A DNA stretch of 64,000 bases from Roseomonas sp. (lineage in GTDB: Bacteria; Pseudomonadota; Alphaproteobacteria; Acetobacterales; Acetobacteraceae). Location of the stretch: contig JADCFQ010000005.1 of the NCBI GenBank assembly GCA_020249435.1, positions 179,413 to 243,412 of the forward strand. Reading direction: 5' to 3'. Numbering within the stretch: the first letter of the stretch is position 1; each line of letters opens with the position of its first letter. The position numbers were made by a program, and so were the translations under genes. Positions 52,798 through 62,219 of this stretch are shown here, piece after piece. Under the pieces are notes generated by a model. That model did no database searches, was not told where the DNA came from, and saw only the letters and a list, made by a program, of their open reading frames with translations.

Positions 52798-53928
52798 TTA
52801 ACCCGGCGCCGTACGCTGGGTGGACCCAAGCCAGGCTTCCACCGCCCGCGCCAGGCTGGCCGCGATCAGGGCGCGGTGTTCGGGCGTGCGAAGCGCGGCC
52901 TCATCCCCTGGGTCGGAGAGGAAGCCCATCTCCACGAGCACCGATGGTACTTCCGGCGCCTTCAGCACAATGAAGCCCGCTTCGCGCCTGGGTTTCGGCA
53001 GCACATCCACCGTACGGGTCAATTCGCGGACGGCCACACGGGCAAAGCGGGCGGAATCGCCCAGTGTTTCCTGGCGCATCAGGCTCAGCAATATCGCCTG
53101 CACCTCCGGCGGGACGGAGGGCAGGCTGAGCCCGCCCGCCAGATCGGCATTGTTTTCGCGCTGGGCGAGGGCTTGGGCGAGGGGATCGCTGGCGGTCTCG
53201 GCCAGGGTATAGACGCTGGCGCCCTTGGCCCCCGGTGCGGAATCGGCATGGAGCGAGATCAGCAGCGCTGCCTCCCGCGTGCGGGCAAAGGCCACGCGAT
53301 CGGCGAGTGAGACGAATTCATCGCGTTCGCGCGTCATGGCCACGCGGCATTTGCCGCCTTCCTGCAATTTGCGCCGCAGCGCCTGGGCGGCGGCGAGTGT
53401 CACGCGCTTTTCTTCGGTGCCGCGCCGGCCAATGGCGCCGGGGTCATAGCCGCCATGGCCGGGGTCAATCACCACCAATGGCAAAGCAGGGGCGCTGCCT
53501 TGCGCGATTGGCATGTCACGTCGCGCCGCTGCCGCGAAAGCCTCCGTGCTGGCGGGGGAGATTTCCACCAGTAGCCGCCCCGCTGGCCCCGGCAGGCGGC
53601 GCGGCAGCGCAGGGCGCGCCAGTGTCAGGCGCAATTCCTTGGCTTCGGCATCAAAGACTGCGCTGGCGACTGGCCCCGCCGAGCCAAGCCGCGCTGGCCC
53701 TTGCCAGGCCACGCCGGGCAGGGAGAGCCCAAGGCGTGGGGGCTCAGCCAGGGCGCGCCATTCCCAGGAGATCGGGCCTTCGAGTGTGAGCGCAAGTCGC
53801 GCCGCGCGGCCTTCGGTGGTAAGCCGCGCGCCATTGACGGAAGCGCCCAAGGCCGGCTGGGCACTGCCCAGAACCGCACCGCCCAAGCCCAGGAAATGCC
53901 GGCGCCCTATGCCCATGCTGGCTTTCAT
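52798..53928 (-). CDS. amiC: N-acetylmuramoyl-L-alanine amidase, AmiC type
   Basis: 376 residues from 53928. A Tat-like signal (GRRHFLGLGGAVLGSAQPAL) is followed by a beta-rich AMIN-like domain (about 30-155) and a zinc amidase_3 domain: VVIDPGHGGYDPGAIGRRG, GTEEKRVTLAAAQALRRKL, ISLHADSAPGAKG and VLVEMGFLSDPGDE hold the zinc ligands and catalytic glutamate. It cuts septal peptidoglycan during cell separation. Starts at 53952 and 53916 are also possible. It diverges from livG across about 190 bases. Confidence 0.92.
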   Translation of the reverse strand: MKASMGIGRRHFLGLGGAVLGSAQPALGASVNGARLTTEGRAARLALTLEGPISWEWRALAEPPRLGLSLPGVAWQGPARLGSAGPVASAVFDAEAKELRLTLARPALPRRLPGPAGRLLVEISPASTEAFAAAARRDMPIAQGSAPALPLVVIDPGHGGYDPGAIGRRGTEEKRVTLAAAQALRRKLQEGGKCRVAMTRERDEFVSLADRVAFARTREAALLISLHADSAPGAKGASVYTLAETASDPLAQALAQRENNADLAGGLSLPSVPPEVQAILLSLMRQETLGDSARFARVAVRELTRTVDVLPKPRREAGFIVLKAPEVPSVLVEMGFLSDPGDEAALRTPEHRALIAASLARAVEAWLGSTQRTAPG

Positions 53929-54121
53929 ATCGGGCTGGGCCGCGCCTGTCATCCGCAACAGGGGCCGGCCCTGGGGCGCGCATGAATTGCCGCTTGCTAG
54001 ACGGGGCAAAACCACGGCTAGATGCAGGGGCTACGACTGCCCGCATTCGAAAAACCCAAAGGCAGCGTGTGGGGAGGAGAGATGGCCAAGACTCGCCATC
54101 CGGCGCGGCGTTTGACCGCAG

Positions 54122-54925
54122 ATGACAGGGCCACGCGCCATGCCGCTGCTTGAAGTGCGCGATATCGTCGTGCGTTTCGGCGGCGTCACGGCTGTTGCTG
54201 GCGTTTCCTTTGAAGTGGAAGCGGGCCAAATCTGCGGCCTGATCGGCCCCAATGGCGCCGGCAAGACCACGCTGTTCAACGTCATTAGCGGCATTTATCG
54301 CCCGAATGAGGGTGATGTGCGCTTTGATGGCCATATCACCACCAATGAACCGCGCCACCGTATGGCCCCGCTTGGGCTTGGGCGCACCTTCCAGAACCTG
54401 GCCTTGTTCAAATCCATGACGGTGCGGGAAAACATCCTGGCCGGTGCGCATTCCGCCGGTCGCGCCGGGTTTCTCGCCAATGCGCTGCGGCTGCCGCGGG
54501 CGCGGGCGGAAGACAAGGCAGCGCGGGAACGCGCGGCTGAATTGCTGGCCTTGCTGCAATTGGAAGCGGTGGCTGATCTGCCGGTGATTGATCTGCCCTT
54601 TGGCACGCAAAAACGGGTCGAGATGGCACGCGCCCTGATCAGCCAACCCAAGCTTTTATTGTTGGATGAACCCGCGGGCGGGCTCAATCACGGTGAGGTG
54701 GATGAATTGGCCAAGCTGTTCCAGGAGGTACGGGCAAGCTTCAAGCTCGCGATCCTGCTCGTGGAACATCACATGTCGCTGGTGATGCGTGTGTCGGACA
54801 AGGTGGTCGCGCTCGATTTCGGCAAGAAGATTGCTGATGGCACGCCAGATGAGGTGCGGAGCAGCCCAGAGGTAATTCGCGCCTATCTCGGCGATGGCCA
54901 TGCGGATGCGGCCCATGCTGCTTGA
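54122..54925 (+). CDS. livG: Branched-chain amino-acid-type ABC transporter ATPase (LivG)
   Basis: 267 residues. ATPase motifs: Walker A GLIGPNGAGKTTLFN, a LivG-type insertion with GLGRTFQNLALFKSMTVREN, the signature region LPFGTQKRVEMARALISQP (a variant of LSYGxQ), Walker B LLLLDEPAGGLN and the switch histidine in LLVEHHMSLVM. It energises the LivH/LivM permease. The start could also be the ATG at 54140. It is first in livG-livF-livH-livM-substrate-binding protein. Confidence 0.93.
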   Translation: MTGPRAMPLLEVRDIVVRFGGVTAVAGVSFEVEAGQICGLIGPNGAGKTTLFNVISGIYRPNEGDVRFDGHITTNEPRHRMAPLGLGRTFQNLALFKSMTVRENILAGAHSAGRAGFLANALRLPRARAEDKAARERAAELLALLQLEAVADLPVIDLPFGTQKRVEMARALISQPKLLLLDEPAGGLNHGEVDELAKLFQEVRASFKLAILLVEHHMSLVMRVSDKVVALDFGKKIADGTPDEVRSSPEVIRAYLGDGHADAAHAA

Positions 54926-55619
54926 AGTGAAAAACCTGCGCGCCGGTTATGGCCCAACACAAGTTTTGTTCGGGTTGGATTTCGCGGTGGCGGAAGGCGG
55001 TGTAACTGCGCTGCTCGGTGCCAATGGTGCGGGCAAGACCACAACCTTGCGCGCTGTGTCGGGCCTTATTCGCCCGGAAGGGGAGGTTCTGCTCGCCGGC
55101 CAGCGTATCACGGGGTTGATGACGGAATCCATCGCGCGGCTTGGTGTCGCGCATGTGCCCGATGGGCGCGGCACCTTCATGGAATTGACGGTGGAGGAGA
55201 ATTTTCGCCTGGGCGCCTTTACGCGGCGTGATCCTGATGTGGCGGCGGATTTCGCGCGTATGTGGGAATGGTTCCCGCGCCTGAAGCAGCGTTGGCGCCA
55301 GCAGGCGGGCACGCTTTCAGGCGGGGAGCAGCAAATGCTTGCGATTGCGCGGGCGCTTTTGCTGCGGCCCAAGCTGTTGTTGCTGGATGAACCAAGCTTT
55401 GGTCTCGCGCCGCTGATCGTGCAGGATATCTTTGGCATTTTGCGGCGCATTCGCGAAGAAAGCGGTGTTGGCATTCTGCTGGTGGAGCAAAACGCCAATC
55501 TGGCGCTTGATCTGGCCGATCATGCCTATCTGCTGGAGACCGGCCGCATTGTCATGTCGGGCCCCGCTGCCGAGATCAGGCAGGATGAGGCCATTCGCCG
55601 TTCCTATCTGGGATATTGA
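54915..55619 (+). CDS. livF: Branched-chain amino-acid-type ABC transporter ATPase (LivF)
   Basis: 234 residues from the ATG at 54915; earlier in-frame ATGs at 54894, 54900 and 54906 are possible. The LivF pattern is complete: Walker A LLGANGAGKTTTLRA, VSGLIRPEGEVLLAGQRITG, VAHVPDGRGTFMELTVEENF, the signature LSGGEQQMLAIARALLLRPK, Walker B LLLLDEPSFGLAPL and the H-loop-position LLVEQNANLAL. It overlaps livG by 11 bases and ends three bases before livH. Confidence 0.94.
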   Translation: MLLEVKNLRAGYGPTQVLFGLDFAVAEGGVTALLGANGAGKTTTLRAVSGLIRPEGEVLLAGQRITGLMTESIARLGVAHVPDGRGTFMELTVEENFRLGAFTRRDPDVAADFARMWEWFPRLKQRWRQQAGTLSGGEQQMLAIARALLLRPKLLLLDEPSFGLAPLIVQDIFGILRRIREESGVGILLVEQNANLALDLADHAYLLETGRIVMSGPAAEIRQDEAIRRSYLGY

Positions 55620-55622
55620 AGG

Positions 55623-56495
55623 ATGGAAGCCTTTCTTCTGCAATTGACGGCCGGCATTGCCACCGGGGGCATTTATGCCTCGGTCGCGCTGGCGATTGTC
55701 ATGATCTATCAGGCGACGCATCACGTGAATTTTGCGCAAGGCGAAATGGCGACACTTTCGACCTTCATTGCGCTCACCATGATCCAGGCGGGCCTGCCCT
55801 ATTGGGTGGCCTTTGTCGCAACGCTGGTGGTGTCCTTCGTTATTGGTGCCTTGGTGGAGCGCCTGATCATGCGCCCGGTGCAGCATGCGCCAATCCTGAC
55901 GCATGTTGGCGTTTATATCGGCATGCTGCTGATTATCGGCAATATGACCGGCTGGGTCTTTGGCTATACAATCCAGATGTTCCCTTCACCTTTTGAAGGT
56001 GACGGACCGATGCTGGGCGGGCTTTTTTCGGCACATCAGCTTGGCAGCGTTGTGGTCACACTCGCGGTGCTGATCCTGGTCTATCTGTTCTTCACCAAAA
56101 CATCGCTGGGGCTCGCCATGCGGGCCGCGGCCTATAACCCACGCTCTGCACGCTTGGTCGGCATTCGCGTGGATGTCATGCTGGCGCTTGGTTGGGGCTT
56201 GGCAGCGGCGATTGGGTCGGTCGCTGGCATGATGGTGGCACCCATTGTGTTTCTTGATCCGAATATGATGCTTGGCATTCTGCTTTATGCTTTTGCGGGC
56301 GCGTTATTGGGCGGCATTGATAATCCGCCAGGGGCGGTGATGGGTGGTTTTCTGGTGGGTGTGCTGGAAAACCTCGCGGGCGCTTACATTGTCGGGACCG
56401 ATCTGAAGCTGACCGTCGCATTGGTGATCATCATTGGTGTGCTGGTGCTGAAACCCTCTGGCCTCTTTGGCCGTGTCGTGTTCACGCGGGTGTAG
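55623..56495 (+). CDS. livH: Branched-chain amino-acid-type ABC permease (LivH)
   Basis: A 290-residue permease with about eight membrane helices. LivH markers are TGGIYASVALAIVMIYQATH, VNFAQGEMATLSTFIALTMI and the EAA-like loop AAAYNPRSARLVGIRVDVML, followed by AFAGALLGGIDNPPGAVMGG. It pairs with LivM to form the channel. GAAGG precedes the ATG. Confidence 0.94.
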   Translation: MEAFLLQLTAGIATGGIYASVALAIVMIYQATHHVNFAQGEMATLSTFIALTMIQAGLPYWVAFVATLVVSFVIGALVERLIMRPVQHAPILTHVGVYIGMLLIIGNMTGWVFGYTIQMFPSPFEGDGPMLGGLFSAHQLGSVVVTLAVLILVYLFFTKTSLGLAMRAAAYNPRSARLVGIRVDVMLALGWGLAAAIGSVAGMMVAPIVFLDPNMMLGILLYAFAGALLGGIDNPPGAVMGGFLVGVLENLAGAYIVGTDLKLTVALVIIIGVLVLKPSGLFGRVVFTRV

Positions 56496-56499
56496 AAGC

Positions 56500-57483
56500 A
56501 TGAAGCTTTCCCCCGCACGCATCGTGCTTGTCTTGCTCGGCCTTGTGGCGGCTTTGGCGCCGCTTTGGGTGCTGGAGGGTTTTCATCTGTTCCAATTGAC
56601 GCTTGCGGTCATCATGTCGCTTGCGGTGCTCGGGCTAAATATCGTCACGGGCTATAATGGGCAGATATCCTTGGGCCATGGCGCGTTTTTCGCGATTGGT
56701 GCCTATGTCACCTCCATCCTGATGGTGCAGGCCGATTGGTCCTTTTACGCGACACTGCCTTTTGCCGCAGCGGTTTGTGGCCTGGTTGGCTATGCGGTTG
56801 GCCTGCCTGCTTTGCGTTTGGGCGGGCTTTACCTGGCGCTGGTGACGTTCTCGCTCGCGGTCGCAGTGCCGCAATTGCTGAAGCACAAGGCGCTGGAAGC
56901 CTGGACCGGCGGCGTGCAGGGGCTTTTCCTGATGAAGCCCGATCCGCCGCGCTGGCTCACGCGCTTTCTGCCGCTTGATGCCGATCAATTCATGTATCTC
57001 AATGTGCTGATCATCGCGGGCATCTGCTTTCTGCTCGCCTGGAATCTCATTCGCGGGCGCATTGGCCGCGCGCTGATGGCAACGCGCGACCATCCCATAG
57101 CGGCCGAGGCGATGGGCATGGATATCGCCGCACTCAAGACCGGCGCCTTTGCCGTAAGCGCCATGATCACCGGTGTCGCCGGCGCGCTTTCCGCCGTGGC
57201 GGTGGAATTCGTGGCGCCCGATAGCTTCACCTTCCTGCTCTCCATCACGTTTTTTGTCGGCATGGTGGTGGGCGGCGTTGCCTCCATTCTGGGGTCCGTC
57301 TTTGGCGGGTTATTCGTGCTGTTTGTGCCAAACATCGCAGAGAGCATCAGCCGCGCCGCGCCCGGCGTGATCTATGGCATGATCCTGATCATTTTCCTGT
57401 TTCTTCTGCCGGAAGGCTTCGCCGGTCTGGTGCGGCGCCTTGTGGCGAAGCTTTCATCGCCTGCAAACCCACAATCAAAATAA
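56500..57483 (+). CDS. livM: Branched-chain amino-acid-type ABC permease (LivM)
   Basis: A 327-residue permease, about nine helices. LivM markers are AVLGLNIVTGYNGQISLGHG, AFFAIGAYVTSILM and the EAA loop RALMATRDHPIAAEAMGMDI, then VVGGVASILGSVFGGLFVL. The ATG at 56500 lies five bases after the livH stop and gives the expected N-terminus (MKLSPARIVLVLLGLVAALA). Confidence 0.94.
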   Translation: MKLSPARIVLVLLGLVAALAPLWVLEGFHLFQLTLAVIMSLAVLGLNIVTGYNGQISLGHGAFFAIGAYVTSILMVQADWSFYATLPFAAAVCGLVGYAVGLPALRLGGLYLALVTFSLAVAVPQLLKHKALEAWTGGVQGLFLMKPDPPRWLTRFLPLDADQFMYLNVLIIAGICFLLAWNLIRGRIGRALMATRDHPIAAEAMGMDIAALKTGAFAVSAMITGVAGALSAVAVEFVAPDSFTFLLSITFFVGMVVGGVASILGSVFGGLFVLFVPNIAESISRAAPGVIYGMILIIFLFLLPEGFAGLVRRLVAKLSSPANPQSK

Positions 57484-57500
57484 GCGGAGAGGAATTCACC

Positions 57501-58706
57501 ATGACCATTTCACGTCGTCTTCTTCTGGCCGGCAGCGCAGGTGCGCTGGCGGTGCCCAATATCGCCGCCGCGCAGGAAGCGCCGGGCGTCACCGCGACCG
57601 AAATCCATATCGGCAGCACCAATGCGTTATCCGGCCCGGTTTCATCCTATTCGGTGATTTCACGCTGCCTGGAAGCCATGTTCAGGCGCCTGAATGATCA
57701 GGGCGGTGTCGGTGGCCGGCGCATCAAATTCACCGTTTTGGATGATGCCTATCAGCCGCCGCGCACGCTCGAACAAACCCGCCGCTTGGTGGAACGCGAC
57801 CGTGTCGCCTTCCTGTTCAATCAGCTTGGCACGCCGACCAACAGCGCCATCCACCGCTATGTCAATCAACGTTCCGTGCCGCATCTGTTCCTGGCAACGG
57901 GCGCGGATAAATGGGCCAATCCGCGCGAATTCCCCTGGACCATCGGCTGGCAACCGAGCTACCGGGTGGAAGCGCAAATCTATACCAAATATGTGCTGGA
58001 ACAGCGGCCCAATGCGAAGATTGCGCTGCTTTACCAGAATGATGATTTCGGGCGCGATTATCTGCATGGCGTGCAGGATGTGCTGAAGGATCGCTTCCGT
58101 TCCATGGTGGTGACCGCCACCAATGAAGCGACCGATCCCACGATTGATAGCCAGATCGTGCAGCTTCAGGCCGCGGGCGCGGATGTGCTGATTTGCGGCG
58201 TGGTGCCGCGCTTCGCCGCCCAGGCCATTCGCCGCGTGCATGACATCGGCTGGCGGCCCATGATGTTCATGACCAATGTGTCGGTTTCGGTCGGTGTGGT
58301 CATGCAGCCGGCGGGGGTGGAAAAGGGGGTCGGCCTGATCACCTCGGACTACCGGAAGGACCAATCCGATCCCGCCTGGGCGCAGGATGCGGGCATGAAT
58401 GAATGGCGCGACTTCATGCGCCGCTACGTGCCGGATGGCGATTTGGGCGATAATAACTTCACCTATGGCTATGGTGTGGGCACCACCATGATCCAGGTGC
58501 TACGCCAATGCGGCAATGATTTCAGCCGCGAGAATGTCATGAACCAGGCGCGGAATATCCGCCCCATGGACATCGCGACCCTGCTTCCGGGGGTCAAGGT
58601 GCAGACCCAGCCCGATAATTACAACGTGATCCGCCAGATGCAGTTGCAGCGCTGGAACGGGCAAAGCTGGGAACGCTTTGGCAATGTGATCGAAGGGGCG
58701 GGTTAG
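57501..58706 (+). CDS. ABC transporter substrate-binding protein, Leu/Ile/Val-BP fold
   Basis: 401 residues with a Tat-like signal (MTISRRLLLAGSAGALAVPN, cleavage near AAAQE). The mature part begins GVTATEIHIGSTNALSGPVS, typical of peripla_BP_6 proteins, with RLVERDRVAFLFNQLGTPTN and IALLYQNDDFGRDYLHGVQD further on. In alphaproteobacteria such proteins bind amino acids, amides, aromatic acids or other carboxylates, so the substrate is open. AGGAGAG-like sequence (GGAGAGGAA) precedes the ATG. It is last in the liv operon. Confidence 0.9.
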   Translation: MTISRRLLLAGSAGALAVPNIAAAQEAPGVTATEIHIGSTNALSGPVSSYSVISRCLEAMFRRLNDQGGVGGRRIKFTVLDDAYQPPRTLEQTRRLVERDRVAFLFNQLGTPTNSAIHRYVNQRSVPHLFLATGADKWANPREFPWTIGWQPSYRVEAQIYTKYVLEQRPNAKIALLYQNDDFGRDYLHGVQDVLKDRFRSMVVTATNEATDPTIDSQIVQLQAAGADVLICGVVPRFAAQAIRRVHDIGWRPMMFMTNVSVSVGVVMQPAGVEKGVGLITSDYRKDQSDPAWAQDAGMNEWRDFMRRYVPDGDLGDNNFTYGYGVGTTMIQVLRQCGNDFSRENVMNQARNIRPMDIATLLPGVKVQTQPDNYNVIRQMQLQRWNGQSWERFGNVIEGAG

Positions 58707-59202
58707 CCCCTCCAATCGCTGCCCTTGTAGTGCCGGCGGGCAGGGACTATGATGCCCTGTCCCGGCGGCATCCGCTGCGGGCGAGAATTCCGGCGGCATC
58801 GCCTGGCGCATGAAACCCCAATGGGCAGCGCGCCCCGCAATGTTCAGCCCCCTGGCCTCTAAAGCCCCTGCCCCTGGCATCGGCTTTGTGGATTTGCCGG
58901 GGAGCGGCCCTTCCTTCTCGCCGGCGCGGCCCGAGGCGCGCGAAAGCCCCTGCCCTTCATGGCCATGGCCCCCGTAGCGCCCGCCGTCCCGCCTGCGCCT
59001 GTGACCTTCGTGGTCCAAGGGTTCCCGGGGCAGGATCCAGGTGCGCCCACCCTGGGGCCGCTGCGCTGTTTCAGCGCCGGTCCCGCCGAAGAAGGTCTTC
59101 GCCGTCGCATGCCTCAGCACGCCACGCCGCAAACTGATCCTTGTTCGGGCCATGCCACGCATTTGCGCCCGCGGCTTCGCCCCGGCGCGGAGACTTCACC
59201 CC
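58707..59202 (+). promoter_or_regulatory. rne: GC-rich leader region of rne
   Basis: 496 bases without a convincing gene between the liv operon and rne. It is strongly GC-rich with several possible stems, such as CAGGG/CCCTG around 58740-58757. No sigma-70 box is obvious. In E. coli a long 5' leader mediates RNase E feedback on its own mRNA, and a similar role is possible here. Confidence 0.4.
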
Positions 59203-61905
59203 ATGACCAAGCGTATGCTGATCGATGCCTCCCACCCCGAAGAGACCCGGGTTGTGGTGATGGATGGCAATCGCCTCGATGAATTTGATCTTGAAACGGC
59301 GCAACGCCGCGCCCTGAAGGGCAATATCTACCTCGCCAAGGTGGTGCGGGTGGAACCCAGCCTGCAAGCGGCCTTTGTGGAATATGGCGGCAATCGCCAT
59401 GGCTTCCTGGCCTTTGGCGAAATCCACCCGGATTACTACCAAATCCCCGTCGCTGACCGGCAGCGCCTGCTGGAGATGCAGGAAGAAGAAGCCCGCGCGG
59501 AAGATGATGCCGATCTGCCGCCCGAAAGTGCCATGGACCGCGCCGCCTGGACCGGTGAGACGCCCGAGCCCTGGCAGCCCGCCGAAGACGCCAATGGCGA
59601 AGCCGCGCCTGCCGCTGAGGCTGCATCGGATGATGCACCCGCGCCGGAAGCGGTTCCTGAACCCGAAGCCCTTACCCAGCCATTGGCGATTGAAAGCGCA
59701 AGCCTGACCGCCGCGCCGGACGCTGCTGAGGCCGACCTTGGCCGGGTTGAGGAATTGCCCGCCGAAGACCAGGCCCCGCCCGAGACCATTGGCGGCGAAG
59801 GCCCAGCCGAGACCGAGGAAGAACGCCGCGAACGCCGCATCCCGCCGCGCTTCCTGCGCCATTACAAAATCCAGGAAGTGATCCGCCGCCGCCAGATCAT
59901 TCTGGTGCAGGTGGTGAAGGAAGAACGCGGCGGCAAAGGTGCCGCGCTGACGACCTATATGTCGCTTGCCGGGCGGTTTTCGGTGCTGATGCCGAATTCC
60001 CCGCGCGGTGGTGGGGTTTCGCGCAAAATCACCTCGGCCGCGGATCGCAAGCGCCTGCGCGAAGTGATGGATGATCTGCAATTGCCGCAGGGCATGTCGC
60101 TGATTGTGCGCACCGCCGGCGCGCAACGGCCAAAGCCGGAGATTCAGCGCGATTGCGAATATCTGCTGCGGCTGTGGGACAATATCCGCGAAAGGACGCT
60201 GGCTTCCACCGCGCCGGCGCTGATTTACGAAGAAGCGGATCTGATCAAGCGGTCCATCCGCGATGTTTATGGCCGCGACATTGATGAGGTGATGGTGGAA
60301 GGCGATGGCGCTTTCCAGCAGGCGCGCGAATTCATGCGCATGCTGATGCCATCGCATGCGAATAAGGTGCGGCTGCACCGGGATGTGACGCCGCTTTTCG
60401 CGCGCCATCACGTGGACCAGCAATTGGATGCGATGCATTCGCCGGTGGTGCAGCTGCGTTCCGGCGGTTATGTGGTGATCAACCAAACCGAAGCGCTGGT
60501 TGCGATTGACGTGAATTCGGGCCGCGCCACGCGCGACCGCCATATCGAAGACACGGCGCTGCGTACCAATATGGAAGCTGCCGAGGAAATCGCGCGCCAA
60601 TTGCGCCTGCGCGATCTGGCCGGGCTTATTGTCATTGATTTCATTGATATGGAATCAAACAAGCACAATGCCATGGTGGAAAGGCGGCTCAAGGAATCGC
60701 TCCGCCACGACCGGGCGCGCATTCAGGTGGGCCGCATTAGCCATTTCGGCCTGCTGGAAATGAGCCGCCAGCGCCTGCGGCCTTCCATCGCGGAACAAAC
60801 CTTCATCACCTGCCCGCATTGCCTGGGCCGCGGCACGATCCGTGGCGTGGAAAGCAGCGCGCTGCAGGTACTGCGCGCGATTGAGGAAGAAGGGGCGAAG
60901 CGCCGCTCAGCCGAGATCAATGTGCATGTCGCGACCGATGTTGCGCTTTGGCTTTTGAACCGCAAGCGCGAACGGCTTTCGGAAATCGAGGCGCGCTTTG
61001 GCATGAGCGTTTTCTTCCAGCCGGATGAAAAGCTGATGGGGCCGGCGATCCGCATCGAACGCTTGCGCGCAGCCGAACCCATGGCCGTTAGCGCCGCACC
61101 TTCCGCGCTTCGCATGGATTACGCGCCGGAAGTGGAAGACATCGCGCCCGAGGCCGAGGAAGAGGAAGCCGATAGCCCGCGTGCCGAGGCGCGTGAGGAA
61201 ACCGCCGAAGAAGGTGAGCGCCGCCGTCGCCGTCGCCGTCGTCGCCGTGGTGGCCGGCGTGAAGGCGGGCCGCAGGGGGCCGAAGCCGGTACCGAGGCTG
61301 AAGGCGAAGGCGAAGAAGGCGCTGAAGCCGCGGCAGAAGCGGGCGATATGCCGGAAGGCGAAGCCCCGCCCGCCGAGGATGAAGGCCAAACCGCTGAAGG
61401 CGCCGCCGAGGGTGAGGATCGTCCGCGTCGCCGTGGCCGCCGTGGTGGCCGTCGCCGCCGTGAGGATGGCCCGCGTGAGCGCCGCGCTGAGGATGCCGCG
61501 CCGGAACTGCCGGAAGAAGCCCCCGCGCCGCGTTATGTTGGCCCAACCCCGGCGGACCCCTTCGCCGGGCAGATTGATGATGTGTTTGCTGCCATGGCGG
61601 CAGCCGAAGAAGCGGCGGAACGCGCTGCTGCAACCGCCCGGCGGATTGCACCCACCCCGCCCGCGCCGGAACCCGAGGCTGCCCCAGTGGTGACCGAGGC
61701 GGCACCGGTTGCGGAAGCGCCGGCACCTGTAGCACCGCCCGCACCGGAACCCGCGCCCGCGCCGGTGGCTGCGGAGCCTGCCCCGGCGCCCGAGCCGGAA
61801 AAGGCCGAGCCTGTGATTGGGCCGGCGATCCAGCCGGTGGTGTTGGGTGATGGGGCGGAGGTTGCTCGGCCCAAGCGGCAGGGCTGGTGGAAGCGGCCGG
61901 GGTAG
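59203..61905 (+). CDS. rne: Ribonuclease E
   Basis: 900 residues. S1 domain at the N-terminus (RRALKGNIYLAKVVRVEPSL, AFVEYGGNRHGFLAFGEIHP) is split by an acidic, alanine/proline-rich insertion (about residues 100-205). The catalytic domain has the DNase-like acidic site VAIDVNSGRATRDRHIEDTA and VIDFIDMESNKHN, plus the zinc-link CPHCLGRGTI. The C-terminal third is disordered, with arginine-rich RNA-binding runs between acidic blocks. It starts endonucleolytic mRNA decay and processes rRNA. The ATG at 59203 gives the normal start MTKRMLIDASHPEETRVVV. Confidence 0.95.
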   Translation: MTKRMLIDASHPEETRVVVMDGNRLDEFDLETAQRRALKGNIYLAKVVRVEPSLQAAFVEYGGNRHGFLAFGEIHPDYYQIPVADRQRLLEMQEEEARAEDDADLPPESAMDRAAWTGETPEPWQPAEDANGEAAPAAEAASDDAPAPEAVPEPEALTQPLAIESASLTAAPDAAEADLGRVEELPAEDQAPPETIGGEGPAETEEERRERRIPPRFLRHYKIQEVIRRRQIILVQVVKEERGGKGAALTTYMSLAGRFSVLMPNSPRGGGVSRKITSAADRKRLREVMDDLQLPQGMSLIVRTAGAQRPKPEIQRDCEYLLRLWDNIRERTLASTAPALIYEEADLIKRSIRDVYGRDIDEVMVEGDGAFQQAREFMRMLMPSHANKVRLHRDVTPLFARHHVDQQLDAMHSPVVQLRSGGYVVINQTEALVAIDVNSGRATRDRHIEDTALRTNMEAAEEIARQLRLRDLAGLIVIDFIDMESNKHNAMVERRLKESLRHDRARIQVGRISHFGLLEMSRQRLRPSIAEQTFITCPHCLGRGTIRGVESSALQVLRAIEEEGAKRRSAEINVHVATDVALWLLNRKRERLSEIEARFGMSVFFQPDEKLMGPAIRIERLRAAEPMAVSAAPSALRMDYAPEVEDIAPEAEEEEADSPRAEAREETAEEGERRRRRRRRRRGGRREGGPQGAEAGTEAEGEGEEGAEAAAEAGDMPEGEAPPAEDEGQTAEGAAEGEDRPRRRGRRGGRRRREDGPRERRAEDAAPELPEEAPAPRYVGPTPADPFAGQIDDVFAAMAAAEEAAERAAATARRIAPTPPAPEPEAAPVVTEAAPVAEAPAPVAPPAPEPAPAPVAAEPAPAPEPEKAEPVIGPAIQPVVLGDGAEVARPKRQGWWKRPG

Positions 61906-61918
61906 GGTGCGTTGGGCC

Positions 61919-61964
61919 AAGCGGGATTGTAGGCCGCGTAAAGCGCCGAGAGCCCGCTTTTTTT
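61919..61964 (+). terminator. Intrinsic terminator of rne
   Basis: AAGCGGG (61919-61925) pairs with CCCGCTT (61953-61959), and the T-run reaches seven Ts (61958-61964). The 27-base loop can form an inner GGC/GCC stem. It begins 14 bases after the rne stop. Confidence 0.7.
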
Positions 61965-62219
61965 AATCGGAAGCAACCTGGCGAAAGGCCAGGGCGCTGA
62001 TCGGCATCGCCACCCCAAGCGAATGCAGCAACTACTTCGCCAATTCCGGATATGCTTCCAGTTAAACGAAGCATGCTCTAAGGCACAGCCAACCAGCCAT
62101 CACCGCGTTGCGCCTTGCGCGGTGTGGCAGGCATTGCACCGGCGACATGATGGCGGCGACAAGCCTGCCCAAACTTGCTGGAATGGGCATCACGTTTTCG
62201 CGCGACCCCCGTTTTGGCG
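61965..62219. other. Non-coding region with two hairpins
   Basis: 255 bases between the rne terminator and the convergent rhodanese gene. ATGCTTC/GAAGCAT (62052-62074, loop CAGTTAAAC) and CACCGCG/CGCGGTG (62101-62124, 10-base loop) are perfect 7-bp stems. No open reading frame is convincing. The region is big enough to hold a small RNA or a rhodanese terminator, but I recognise no RNA family. Confidence 0.35.

Noticed and set aside
58500..59162. Open frame on the minus strand across the livK end and rne leader
   Set aside because: Composition-driven frame, rich in arginine and glycine, overlapping a solid gene; no recognisable domain and no ribosome-binding site.
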